From Acidobacteriaceae bacterium (GTDB taxonomy: Bacteria; Acidobacteriota; Terriglobia; Terriglobales; Acidobacteriaceae), in the NCBI GenBank assembly GCA_027307295.1, contig DAHUXF010000124.1:1-7760 (forward strand): a DNA stretch of 7,760 nt. The letters run 5' to 3'. Within the stretch, counting starts at the first letter, position 1, and every line of letters starts with the position of its first letter. Made by a program: the position numbers and the translations under genes. Below are positions 1 to 5,934 of this stretch, piece after piece. The notes under the pieces were generated by a model that was not told the DNA's origin, made no database searches, and saw only the letters and a list, made by a program, of their open reading frames with translations.

Positions 1-344
1 GTTGATTCGCGGCTCATCGTTTTCCTGATCTGAACCACAATGGACACGAAGGAAGAAAAACCCGCCGCGCGATTTTATGCAGATGGACGCTTACGCAGTT
101 GGAAAATGGCAGATGGCAAATTAGAAATCTGCGGAAACTTCTACCACAGCGGCCAGAGGCACAGAGAAATTGCTGAAGTGCCAGAAACCATGGAACTAGT
201 CGGCTCCATATTCGCGCGTTTCGCGATGATTCGCAGCTCATCTCGGTCCTGATCTGCGCTCATCTGCGTAAATCTGCAGCGAACAAAGAGGAGGCTGCGA
301 ACTTTCGCGAAACAAATCAGCTGTGCTGTGGTCCTGCGTTAAAG
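1..344. repeat. Non-coding, repeat-rich region downstream of rho
   Basis: No convincing gene is present; short frames on both strands have low-complexity or arginine/serine-rich translations and no family resemblance. A 29-nt direct repeat lies at 4-32 and 228-256, with 24 of 29 bases identical by eye; both copies contain GCTCATC and end in TCCTGATCTG. Between and after them are inverted copies of a GCAGAT/ATCTGC motif: GATTTTATGCAGATGGACGC at about 71-90 matches the reverse complement of GCGCTCATCTGCGTAAATC at about 256-275. An ACCACAG/GGCACAGAGAAA stretch lies at about 144-171. TTTCGCGAAA at 303-312 is a perfect 10-bp palindrome. No clear U-tract terminator for rho is visible here. The pattern suggests degraded dispersed intergenic repeats; that they are dispersed in the genome is inference. 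Confidence 0.55.
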
Positions 345-1595
345 CTAGATTGAACTCATGTTGGAGAGGAACTGCCCGTTGGAAGGCGTCTTCCCCAGCT
401 TGTCAATGAGCAGTTCCATGGCTTCCACCGGTGAAAGCGGGTTCAGTACTTTGCGCAACACCCAGATTCGCGCCAGGTCCTCTTTGGGAATCAGCAACTC
501 TTCCTTGCGCGTTCCGGAGCGCTGAATATCAATGGCCGGGAAGACTCGCTTATCCACCAGCTTGCGGTCCAGGATGATTTCCATATTGCCCGTGCCTTTG
601 AATTCTTCAAAGATCACATCATCCATGCGCGAACCGGTTTCCACCAGCGCCGTGGCAATGATGGTCAGCGAACCGCCTTCTTCAATATTACGGGCCGCGC
701 CAAAAAAGCGTTTGGGGCGCTGCAAGGCGTTGGAATCAACACCGCCGGAGAGTACTTTGCCGGAAGGCGGAACAATCGTGTTATAGGCGCGCGCCAGGCG
801 CGTGATGGAATCCAGCAGGATCACCACGTCGCGCTTGTGTTCTACCAGGCGCTTGGCTTTTTCAATCACCATTTCGGCCACTTGCACGTGGCGGGCGGCC
901 GGCTCATCAAACGTTGACGAGATGACTTCGCCTTTCACCGAACGCTGCATGTCCGTGACTTCTTCCGGACGCTCATCAATCAGCAGCACAATCAGCACCA
1001 CTTCCGGATGATTGGTGGTGATGGAATTGGCGATGTTCTGCAGCAGCATGGTCTTGCCGGTGCGGGGTGGGGCCACAATCAGTCCGCGCTGGCCTTTGCC
1101 TACCGGGGTGAGCAGGTCCATCACGCGGGCGCTCACGTTTTCCCTCACGGTCTCCAACTTGAGGCGCTCTTGCGGATACAGCGGCGTCAGGTTGTCAAAG
1201 AGGATCTTATTGCGCGCCTCTTCCGGAGATTCAAAGTTCACCGCTTCAATCTTGACCAGGGCAAAATATTTTTCGCCTTCATGCGGCGGGCGCACCTGGC
1301 CGCTGATGGTGTCTCCGGTCTTCAGGTCAAACTTGCGGATCTGCGAGGGCGAAACATAAATGTCATCGGGGCCGGGCAGGTAGTTATAGTCGGGCGAGCG
1401 AAGGAAGCCGTAACCGTCAGGCAGGATTTCCAGCACACCTTCCGCGAAGATGTGTCCTTCTTTTTCACTCTGAGCCTGCAGGATTTTGAAGATGAGGTCC
1501 TGCTTGCGCAGACCGCTGGCGCCAGGAAGGTCGAGAGTGCGCGCGATCTTGGTAAGCTCGGTGATATTTTTTTCTTTAAGTTCAGCGATTGTCAT
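345..1595 (-). CDS. rho: Transcription termination factor Rho
   Basis: Rho is the hexameric RNA-dependent ATPase/helicase that binds C-rich nascent RNA and ends transcription in the cytoplasm. The 416-residue product is full length (E. coli Rho is 419). Visible in order are an N-terminal helical Rho_N domain (about 1-45), a cold-shock-like RNA-binding domain (about 48-120, with GYGFLRS at 61-67) and the RecA-like ATPase core. Walker A is APPRTGKT at 175-182, Walker B is VVILLDSITR at 257-266, the Q-loop region is PSGKVLSGGVD at 277-287, and the R-loop region contains GSRMDDVIFEEFKGTGN at 321-337. Arginine 178 sits where E. coli Rho has lysine 181. The ATG is preceded by TAGGTGACAA, giving a good Shine-Dalgarno sequence. 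It lies 133 bp downstream of rpoZ on the same strand, and the structured C-rich leader suggests autoregulation. The identity is secure. Confidence 0.98.
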   Translation of the reverse strand: MTIAELKEKNITELTKIARTLDLPGASGLRKQDLIFKILQAQSEKEGHIFAEGVLEILPDGYGFLRSPDYNYLPGPDDIYVSPSQIRKFDLKTGDTISGQVRPPHEGEKYFALVKIEAVNFESPEEARNKILFDNLTPLYPQERLKLETVRENVSARVMDLLTPVGKGQRGLIVAPPRTGKTMLLQNIANSITTNHPEVVLIVLLIDERPEEVTDMQRSVKGEVISSTFDEPAARHVQVAEMVIEKAKRLVEHKRDVVILLDSITRLARAYNTIVPPSGKVLSGGVDSNALQRPKRFFGAARNIEEGGSLTIIATALVETGSRMDDVIFEEFKGTGNMEIILDRKLVDKRVFPAIDIQRSGTRKEELLIPKEDLARIWVLRKVLNPLSPVEAMELLIDKLGKTPSNGQFLSNMSSI

Positions 1596-1603
1596 TTGTC
1601 ACC

Positions 1604-1641
1604 TACGGGAGTTTTCGGGTCTTGGGAAGGATTGCAGTTGA
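1604..1641 (-). promoter_or_regulatory. C-rich, G-poor rho leader (possible rut site)
   Basis: Read on the coding strand, the 38 nt just upstream of the rho ribosome-binding site contain 16 C and only 4 G, with CCC runs and no evident strong base pairing. Rho loads on unstructured C-rich, G-poor RNA, and E. coli rho is known to be autoregulated by Rho-dependent attenuation in its own leader. A comparable role here is inference from composition and position. Confidence 0.3.
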
Positions 1642-1662
1642 TGCAAAAAGGCGAGAATTACA

Positions 1663-1711
1663 CCCTCAGCGGTAAACCTGAGGGCCCGCCAGGCAGCCAA
1701 GGCCCGGCGGG
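1663..1711 (-). promoter_or_regulatory. Tandem hairpins between rpoZ and rho
   Basis: Two hairpins sit back to back. The first in transcript order (1711-1685) has a 10-bp stem, 1702-1711 with 1685-1694, and a 7-nt loop. In leftward RNA all ten pairs form, one as G-U; in rightward RNA that position is an A-C mismatch, which favours a role in the rpoZ-rho transcript. The second (1684-1663) pairs CCCTCAG with CTGAGGG around an 8-nt loop. A UUUUU run follows only about 15 nt later, so this is not a classical terminator. It could be a partial terminator, an mRNA processing site or a 3' end stabiliser for rpoZ. Confidence 0.5.
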
Positions 1712-1728
1712 GTTTTCAGGAAAGTCTA

Positions 1729-1950
1729 TTATGCGGCGCGACGCTGCGGTTCTGCAACTTTTTCTGTCGCAATATCAATGACCGCATCCGGCTCGTCGGC
1801 TTTGCCGACGCGCACCAGCACTTCATTCATGGTTTCCTGCACACGGGTATTGGGCTTGTGGAACTTCCGCGTGGCTTTGGAAATCAACTGGCACAAAAGA
1901 TAACGGTTCCGCACGGTATCAAGTGCGTTATAGATCAAGTCAGATCGCAT
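1729..1950 (-). CDS. rpoZ: DNA-directed RNA polymerase omega subunit
   Basis: Omega is the small RNA polymerase subunit that helps fold and assemble beta-prime. The 73-residue product fits the family in length. It carries the typical N-terminal pattern: LIYNALDTVRNRYLLCQ at 5-21, followed by SKATRKFHKPNTRVQETMNEVLVR at about 24-47, corresponding to the omega core helices. The C-terminal tail (about 48-73) is variable and charged. The ATG follows AAGGAG with a slightly long spacer of about 11 nt. It is the first gene of a probable leftward unit with rho; gmk, a common rpoZ neighbour in other bacteria, is not upstream here. The call rests on pattern resemblance in a short protein but is supported by its neighbour. 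Confidence 0.85.
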   Translation of the reverse strand: MRSDLIYNALDTVRNRYLLCQLISKATRKFHKPNTRVQETMNEVLVRVGKADEPDAVIDIATEKVAEPQRRAA

Positions 1951-1990
1951 GACTGTTTATTCTCCTTATATAAGTTCGTGATGTAAAATT

Positions 1991-2007
1991 GGATTGACTC
2001 GCAATCC
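1991..2007. promoter_or_regulatory. Inverted repeat upstream of rpoZ, operator-like
   Basis: GGATTG and CAATCC form perfect 6-bp arms around a 5-nt centre, 41 bp upstream of the rpoZ start codon. The size and position suit a dimeric regulator site or a small leader hairpin. No regulator is identifiable in the window, so the function is inferred. Confidence 0.3.
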
Positions 2008-2295
2008 GAATAAATTCAAACCCTTACAGCTGAAAACGACCAGGACACACAACACAATGCAACTTCCCCTGCCCTGTTTTCCAAGGCAACAGCATTTAAT
2101 GTTATGGAGAGTAACCAGAGACCCTTATGCGATTATTAGACGCAAACACTGGTAACTGAGTTGCCAACTTTTTTCGACTTTGCTTTGCAGGGGGCGTTAC
2201 TTGAAACAAAGTCCCTGTCCGGCAATTCTTGTCCCTGTTAGGACGTTATACGGTAAATGGAACTGGCCTGATCGTCAAGCTATTTTTATAGTTCG

Positions 2296-2319
2296 AGGAC
2301 CACATAAGTCCTTATTTTT
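2296..2319 (+). terminator. Weak terminator-like hairpin before the DinB-type gene
   Basis: AGGAC (2296-2300) pairs with GTCCT (2308-2312) around a 7-nt loop and is followed by TATTTTT. The stem is only 5 bp, so efficiency would be low. It has the shape of a rightward terminator or leader hairpin but may be chance in an AT-rich region. Confidence 0.25.
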
Positions 2320-2346
2320 GTTGTAATTCACTAATATATATAGATT
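2318..2346 (+). promoter_or_regulatory. Possible sigma-70-like promoter for the DinB-type gene
   Basis: TTGTTG (2318-2323) and TAGATT (2341-2346) are 17 nt apart, with an overlapping TATATATAG tract that could supply an alternative -10. The start codon is about 50 nt downstream. The consensus match is only partial. Confidence 0.3.
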
Positions 2347-2394
2347 TATCGACTGGCCTTTTCCAGCAAAAACCTTAAAGATGGAGCCCAAGAA

Positions 2395-2919
2395 ATGACC
2401 GATCCCCGCTATCCCATTGGACGATTCAGCCCTGATCCCAGCCCTTCCCCCCAGACCCGCTCGCGCCATATAGAGCAGATTGCCGCCCTGCCCGCAAGCC
2501 TGCGCCAGGCTGTCCGCGGTCTGACCGAAGCCCAGTTCAATACCCCTTACCGGGAAGGCGGATGGACGGTGCGCCAGGTGGTCCATCATCTGGCTGACAG
2601 CCACATGAACGCCTACGTTCGTTTCAAGCTGGCTGTCACGGAAGAAACACCCACCCTCAAAGCCTATGATGAAACTGCGTGGGCCGAACTGAGCGACTCC
2701 AGGCTCACGCCGGCGGAAGTCTCGCTCACATTGGTGGAATCACTGCATGCTCGCTGGGCCATCCTGCTCCAGTCTCTTAAGGCAGAGGATTTCCACCGCA
2801 AATTTGTCCATTCCGAATCCGGCCCACATGACGTGGATTGGCTGCTGGGCCTCTACTCCTGGCACGGAAACCACCACGTGGCCCACATTACCGGTTTGAA
2901 AGAGAGAATGAAGTGGTGA
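2395..2919 (+). CDS. DinB/YfiT-family metal-binding protein (putative thiol transferase or hydrolase)
   Basis: The 174-residue protein matches the YfiT/BstA branch of the DinB four-helix-bundle superfamily, which runs at about 170 residues. Family-typical stretches are YPIGRF at 6-11, PYREGGWTVRQVVHHLADSH at 51-70, MNAYVRFKLA at 71-80, and a C-terminal YSWHGNHHVAHITGLKERM at 154-172. Histidines 64/65, 157, 160/161 and 164 supply the usual three-histidine divalent metal site. Members include the Bacillus bacillithiol S-transferase and proteins annotated only as metal-dependent hydrolases; the thiol cofactor here is unknown, so no symbol is given. The ATG follows GGAG with 8-nt spacing. The protein lacks a signal peptide and should be cytoplasmic. 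It is a single-gene unit, divergent from rpoZ and ended by a strong terminator. Confidence 0.88.
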   Translation: MTDPRYPIGRFSPDPSPSPQTRSRHIEQIAALPASLRQAVRGLTEAQFNTPYREGGWTVRQVVHHLADSHMNAYVRFKLAVTEETPTLKAYDETAWAELSDSRLTPAEVSLTLVESLHARWAILLQSLKAEDFHRKFVHSESGPHDVDWLLGLYSWHGNHHVAHITGLKERMKW

Positions 2920-2971
2920 GCTGAGAAATATCTAACGCAGAGATGTAACGGGAAGAGTAAGAAAAACATTT

Positions 2972-3064
2972 TTTACCGCACAGGACGCAAAGGGCGCAGA
3001 GGAAAAACGCGGTCAAGCATTCTTTCAGCTCTTCTTCTGCGTCCTCCACGCCCTTTGCGGTAAA
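2972..3064. repeat. Long imperfect palindrome in convergent intergenic space
   Basis: TTTACCGCA at 2972-2980 and TGCGGTAAA at 3056-3064 are perfect outer arms. The inner arms (about 2981-3004 and 3031-3055) carry GACGCAAAGGGCGCAGAGG-like sequence and its imperfect complement. About 26 of 33 arm positions match, around a loop of roughly 25 nt. It lies just past the DinB-type stop codon. Internal GACGC/GGCGC repetition and the palindromic form resemble REP-like dispersed intergenic elements. It may also help mark the 3' ends of the two convergent transcripts. Confidence 0.6.
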
Positions 3065-3094
3065 TATTTCTCTGCAATGCGCTCGGATTAATAC

Positions 3095-3137
3095 AAAAAC
3101 GGAGCCAGGATGCAAATCATCCTTTGACTCCGTTTTT
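3095..3137. terminator. Bidirectional intrinsic terminator
   Basis: AAAAACGGAG (3095-3104) pairs perfectly with CTCCGTTTTT (3128-3137), and an inner GGATG/CATCC stem (3108-3112 with 3118-3122) closes a 5-nt loop. The A-tract and T-tract give a U-run after the stem on both strands. It sits between the convergent DinB-type gene and the alpha/beta hydrolase gene and should end both transcripts. Confidence 0.85.
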
Positions 3138-3200
3138 CAATTACCCGATTGCAAATTATCCAATTACCAATTCTGCTATGGGATATGGCTTATGGGATAT
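3138..3200. repeat. AT-rich short repeats abutting the hydrolase 3' end
   Basis: CAATTACC occurs at 3138-3145 and again at about 3161-3168, with the related GCAAATTATCC between them, giving a degenerate CAATTA-type repeat tract. A perfect 10-bp direct repeat TATGGGATAT follows at 3177-3186 and 3191-3200. The second copy overlaps the last codons and stop of the hydrolase gene. Confidence 0.5.
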
Positions 3201-5385
3201 AACCCAGGTCTTCCGGCAATGCCCCCGCGATCGGCACTTCAAACAACGGGCCAGGACCATCGGGATCAATGGTCAAAGCTCCGCCGGAGGCAAAGAATGC
3301 CGCGATCTGGCTTTGCGCTTCAATGGCCGCCAGCGCCGCTGCCGGAGAGCCGCCAATGTTGGTCATGAAAGTATGCGGGTTCTTCCCAAAGCCCACTCCC
3401 AAGGCAAAGGCCAGGTCATTGCGGAAGAAAGTGGCCCGGTCCTTCAGGTCGCCGGAACGGATCAGCGCCGTAGCGGTTGGGTTGGGCACGGTCTTGTCGC
3501 CGCGCGCAAACTGAACAATCACGGATTTCGCCGGATCACCGGGAAGCGGTGACTTGCGGATAAACGGAGCCCAGGCCACGGGATCGCCTGCCTGTGTAAG
3601 CCAGCGGCTGGTGTCCTCAACGGTCTGGATAGCAACTGCGCCGGGCACGGTGTTGGTGACCGGAGGCAGATTACGCAGCGGGCTGTTGTCATTGAAAAAG
3701 ATCGGCGGCCCGGCGTTGAGCAGAGACGGCACGCGCACTGAAAGAGACTGCGTGAGCAATAGCTGGAACGTAGGGCTCAGGCGCACGATGTCAATGATTG
3801 TTCCGCCCGGCACGTTGGGCACGCCAACGCGCACATCCGGCTCAATGCCAAGGAAGATTGCGCCGTAAATTCCGCCAAACGACTGGCCAGCATAGTAAAT
3901 GCGGTTGGGGTCGAGGTCTTGCAGACCATCTCCATCCGCGTCAATGCCGCCCTGGATGGCCCGCACCAGTTGCATCAGGTCGGCCACGGTCTGCTGCAGA
4001 GCATCGCGGGAACCAATGGTTCCCTGCGGGCCCAGCACAGATGTAGCAGAACCTTCGGTGCCGGCGATCTGACCATTACCATCCTGGTCAAAGCCGCGTC
4101 CGCCTTCCGGGAAAGTTGTGGTTGTGCTTCCCTGCTGGATAGCAAGCGTGCTGTTGGGACCAAAACCATGTCCTACCACATTGATGGCGATAGTGGCGAT
4201 GCCGTTGTGCGCCAGCGTGGAAGCCACGGCAAATGGCGCACCCTGCTTGCTATCGCCAAACCCATGGCCGAAGATGGCCACCGGCCAGCCGTTGCTGGGC
4301 CGCGGTCCGGCGGGAATAAACAGATTAAAGAACAACTCTTCCGTGCCTTGCGCCGGCACGCTCTTACGCGTTGGGACCTGGGGAATGAATACGCCGGCAT
4401 TCTGCCAGTGCTTCCCGCTGAACTTGCCAAAGGCAATGGTGCCAATGGAACCCGGAAACACTTGCAAAGCAGCCAGGGCCCCATTCAGGTTTGTCGGCAC
4501 CAACGGCCCAACCGTCAGTGCCTGCACGTTGAACGTGAGCCCGGTCACGGAACTCAGGGGGAACACCGTCTTCTCCCCGCCCGTGCCCAGGTTGAAGCTA
4601 ACTTGCGGCGCCGCTGCGTCTTTGATCTGGTCGCGAATGCTGCGCAGCGTGGCTGTCACGCTTTCCGTGGTGAACAGGCTGGCGGCAGCAACGTCATGCC
4701 GTGAAAGTCCGAGCTTCTCCAGCACTTCTTCATTCAGCGCGCCCCGCAATGCCTCGCGGTATTCGTGCAGCGGACCGCCTTCATGTCCGTCGTCATCGCC
4801 ATCATGGCGGAAATCTCTGAAGGCATCTGAAGCGGCGATGGGATGGCCGCTGGCGTCAAGCACGCCGGTGGTCACCACCAGAAGGTAATTGGCGTCTTCA
4901 TTGAGATGGTCATCGGACTCGGCAAAAAGCGTCAGGCTGGCCGGGTCCCACACCACCTGGTTAATGCCGACAATCTGTGGATGAAAATGCTCAAACTCAT
5001 CTTCCCGCAGGCCAACACCGGGCAGCCTGACCAGAAACACCGTCTTGCTGGTGACGCTGCCTGGCATGATCGCGCCGTCAAAGGGGATGGAAAGCCGCGG
5101 CTGTAAATTGAAGCCGTCCAACTGGTTGAGTAACGTGAGATCGTCGCAATCTGAAGGATTGGTAGCGCAGTTCGGGAGCGGCAGATTTACGCGCAAGCCA
5201 GTGATCTGATGCCGGTCAGATACTGTAAAGCGGTCGCTGGGAAACGGCGACTGAGTGGGTGACTGTAAGTTAAAAAGCGGGTGCGTTGCGGCGGAAGCCA
5301 GTGCGGGCGCCAACAACATCGCCGAAATCAGCAAAAAAGCAGTGCGGCGAACAAATGAATATTTTTCAGTAAGGGTCGGATGCAT
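3190..5385 (-). CDS. Exported alpha/beta hydrolase (lipase/esterase-like) with Ig-like N-terminal region
   Basis: The 731-residue product starts with a signal peptide: basic VRR at 12-14, a hydrophobic stretch and a probable cleavage after ALASA near 32. Residues about 35-260 hold a beta-rich region (PFDGAIMPGSV at 101-111) like the Ig-type or lipase N-terminal domains of exported bacterial lipases. Residues about 345-700 form the hydrolase. FGHGFGD at 372-378 suits the oxyanion region, and GQSFGG at 500-505 is the nucleophile elbow with Ser502. Asp630 (ARGDKTVPNP) and His671 (NPHTFM) are likely triad partners. DQDGNGQIAGTEG (433-445) and DADGDGLQD (482-490) look like calcium-binding loops. 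An Asp/His-rich insert lies at 193-208. GGAGG precedes the ATG by about 12 nt. Substrate is unknown; an ester or lipid target outside the cytoplasm is inferred. Confidence 0.85.
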   Translation of the reverse strand: MHPTLTEKYSFVRRTAFLLISAMLLAPALASAATHPLFNLQSPTQSPFPSDRFTVSDRHQITGLRVNLPLPNCATNPSDCDDLTLLNQLDGFNLQPRLSIPFDGAIMPGSVTSKTVFLVRLPGVGLREDEFEHFHPQIVGINQVVWDPASLTLFAESDDHLNEDANYLLVVTTGVLDASGHPIAASDAFRDFRHDGDDDGHEGGPLHEYREALRGALNEEVLEKLGLSRHDVAAASLFTTESVTATLRSIRDQIKDAAAPQVSFNLGTGGEKTVFPLSSVTGLTFNVQALTVGPLVPTNLNGALAALQVFPGSIGTIAFGKFSGKHWQNAGVFIPQVPTRKSVPAQGTEELFFNLFIPAGPRPSNGWPVAIFGHGFGDSKQGAPFAVASTLAHNGIATIAINVVGHGFGPNSTLAIQQGSTTTTFPEGGRGFDQDGNGQIAGTEGSATSVLGPQGTIGSRDALQQTVADLMQLVRAIQGGIDADGDGLQDLDPNRIYYAGQSFGGIYGAIFLGIEPDVRVGVPNVPGGTIIDIVRLSPTFQLLLTQSLSVRVPSLLNAGPPIFFNDNSPLRNLPPVTNTVPGAVAIQTVEDTSRWLTQAGDPVAWAPFIRKSPLPGDPAKSVIVQFARGDKTVPNPTATALIRSGDLKDRATFFRNDLAFALGVGFGKNPHTFMTNIGGSPAAALAAIEAQSQIAAFFASGGALTIDPDGPGPLFEVPIAGALPEDLGYIP

Positions 5386-5426
5386 GGCGGTAGAGAACCT
5401 CCAGGGGGAGTTGCAGGCCGTCGCAA

Positions 5427-5456
5427 ACCATAGACCTTCAGGCGAAAGGTTGTCAA
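5427..5456 (-). promoter_or_regulatory. Sigma-70-type promoter of the hydrolase gene
   Basis: On the coding strand a perfect -35 TTGACA (5456-5451) is followed after 18 nt by TATGGT (5432-5427). Predicted transcription starts near 5420, giving a leader of about 35 nt. The spacer contains an inverted repeat, ACCTT/AAGGT (5434-5438 and 5446-5450), that could be an operator. The hydrolase is therefore probably transcribed independently of the upstream DUF711/DUF1272 pair. Confidence 0.65.
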
Positions 5457-5747
5457 TAGTACGGTTAATAAAATTTCATAAGAAACAAAATTTTCCTGAT
5501 GCATCCCAGCGTTTATGCAGAGAAATGCAGCTATTTTGGATTTGCGATGCTATTCGGCCAACATCGTCGCGACAATTTTTGTCATTTCTGCGAGCGGTTG
5601 AGAAGAAGCGAAAGTAAAAAATGCTGTCACATGGCTCTACCAAAACCTTAATCCCTGTCCATCCTGAGCGCAGCCGGAAGCACATGCCATATTGTGTTCC
5701 CACGGTTCCCCAACACGGCCCAGAGTGATGAAAAAATAAATGCAGAT
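5457..5747. other. Non-coding spacer between the DUF1272-type and hydrolase genes
   Basis: No credible gene is present; a leftward 91-residue frame here has no family features. Nested inverted repeats occur at 5517-5591: GCAG..AAATG with CATTTCTGC outside, CGATG/CATCG inside, and an overlapping GACAATTTTTGTC hairpin. A CATCCTGAGCGCAGC stretch at 5660-5674 resembles a common acidobacterial intergenic repeat core. No strong terminator follows the DUF1272-type stop codon, only a T-rich run on the leftward strand at about 5731-5740. Confidence 0.45.
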
Positions 5748-5927
5748 TCAAGAGGATTTTTTCTTCGGTCGCAATACCAGTTCGCCTCCGCAGTTCGGGC
5801 AGACATCGTTCATCTGAGAACTACAACTCTGGCAAAACGTGCATTCATATGTACAGATAAATGCCACGCCATGAGCGGACAAGGGCTGATGGCATTTTTC
5901 ACATTCACTTTTCATCTGCAATGCCAT
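5748..5927 (-). CDS. Small DUF1272-type zinc-ribbon protein
   Basis: This 59-residue protein has eight cysteines: C9 and C12 (CEKC), C25, C29, C32 and C35 (CTYECTFCQSC), and C43 and C46 (CPNCGGEL). The ECTFC and CPNCGGELVLRP signatures are those of DUF1272, a family of about 60-80 residues predicted to bind zinc through paired cysteine clusters; its cellular role is not known. It lacks a signal peptide, so it is probably cytoplasmic. The ATG lies 7 bp after the DUF711 stop codon and is preceded by GAGAGAACC, giving a plausible ribosome site and strong evidence of co-transcription or translational coupling. An alternative start at Met5 is possible. The lysine-rich tail (KKK at 55-57) could contact nucleic acid, which is speculation. 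Confidence 0.85.
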   Translation of the reverse strand: MALQMKSECEKCHQPLSAHGVAFICTYECTFCQSCSSQMNDVCPNCGGELVLRPKKKSS

Positions 5928-5934
5928 GGTTCTC

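Larger units (their letters stand above)
1951..2394. promoter_or_regulatory. AT-rich divergent intergenic region (rpoZ / DinB-like gene)
   Basis: This 444-bp stretch separates divergent start codons and must hold at least one promoter for each side. No plausible gene was found in it. Visible elements are an inverted repeat close to rpoZ (1991-2007), two GTCCCTGT direct repeats at 2211-2218 and 2231-2238, a weak hairpin with a U-rich tail (2296-2319), and an AT-rich promoter-like segment before the DinB-type gene. I could not find a convincing -35/-10 pair for rpoZ; TATATA overlaps its Shine-Dalgarno region with no good -35. Confidence 0.45.

Noticed and set aside
40..252. Short rightward frame of 70 codons
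   Set aside because: It lies within repeat-derived sequence, lacks a ribosome site, and the repeat at 228-256 supplies its 3' end.
1..344. Possible CRISPR array from repeated 29-nt units
   Set aside because: There are only two imperfect copies 224 bp apart with no regular spacers and no cas genes.
1008..1781. Long rightward frame opposite rho (257 codons)
   Set aside because: It is antisense to the unmistakable rho gene, its translation resembles no family, and the length follows from codon bias on the other strand.
3919..4888. Overlapping rightward frames of 256-261 codons opposite the hydrolase
   Set aside because: They mirror the hydrolase codons; the hydrolase has a signal peptide, catalytic motifs, ribosome site and promoter, while these have none.
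5694..5716. GTGTT/AACAC inverted repeat as a terminator for the DUF711-DUF1272 unit
   Set aside because: The stem is only 5 bp with a 13-nt loop and no following U-run on the leftward strand.
5476..5751. Leftward frame of 91 codons in the spacer
   Set aside because: It overlaps the end of the DUF1272-type gene, lacks a ribosome site, and its translation shows no domain or regular composition.
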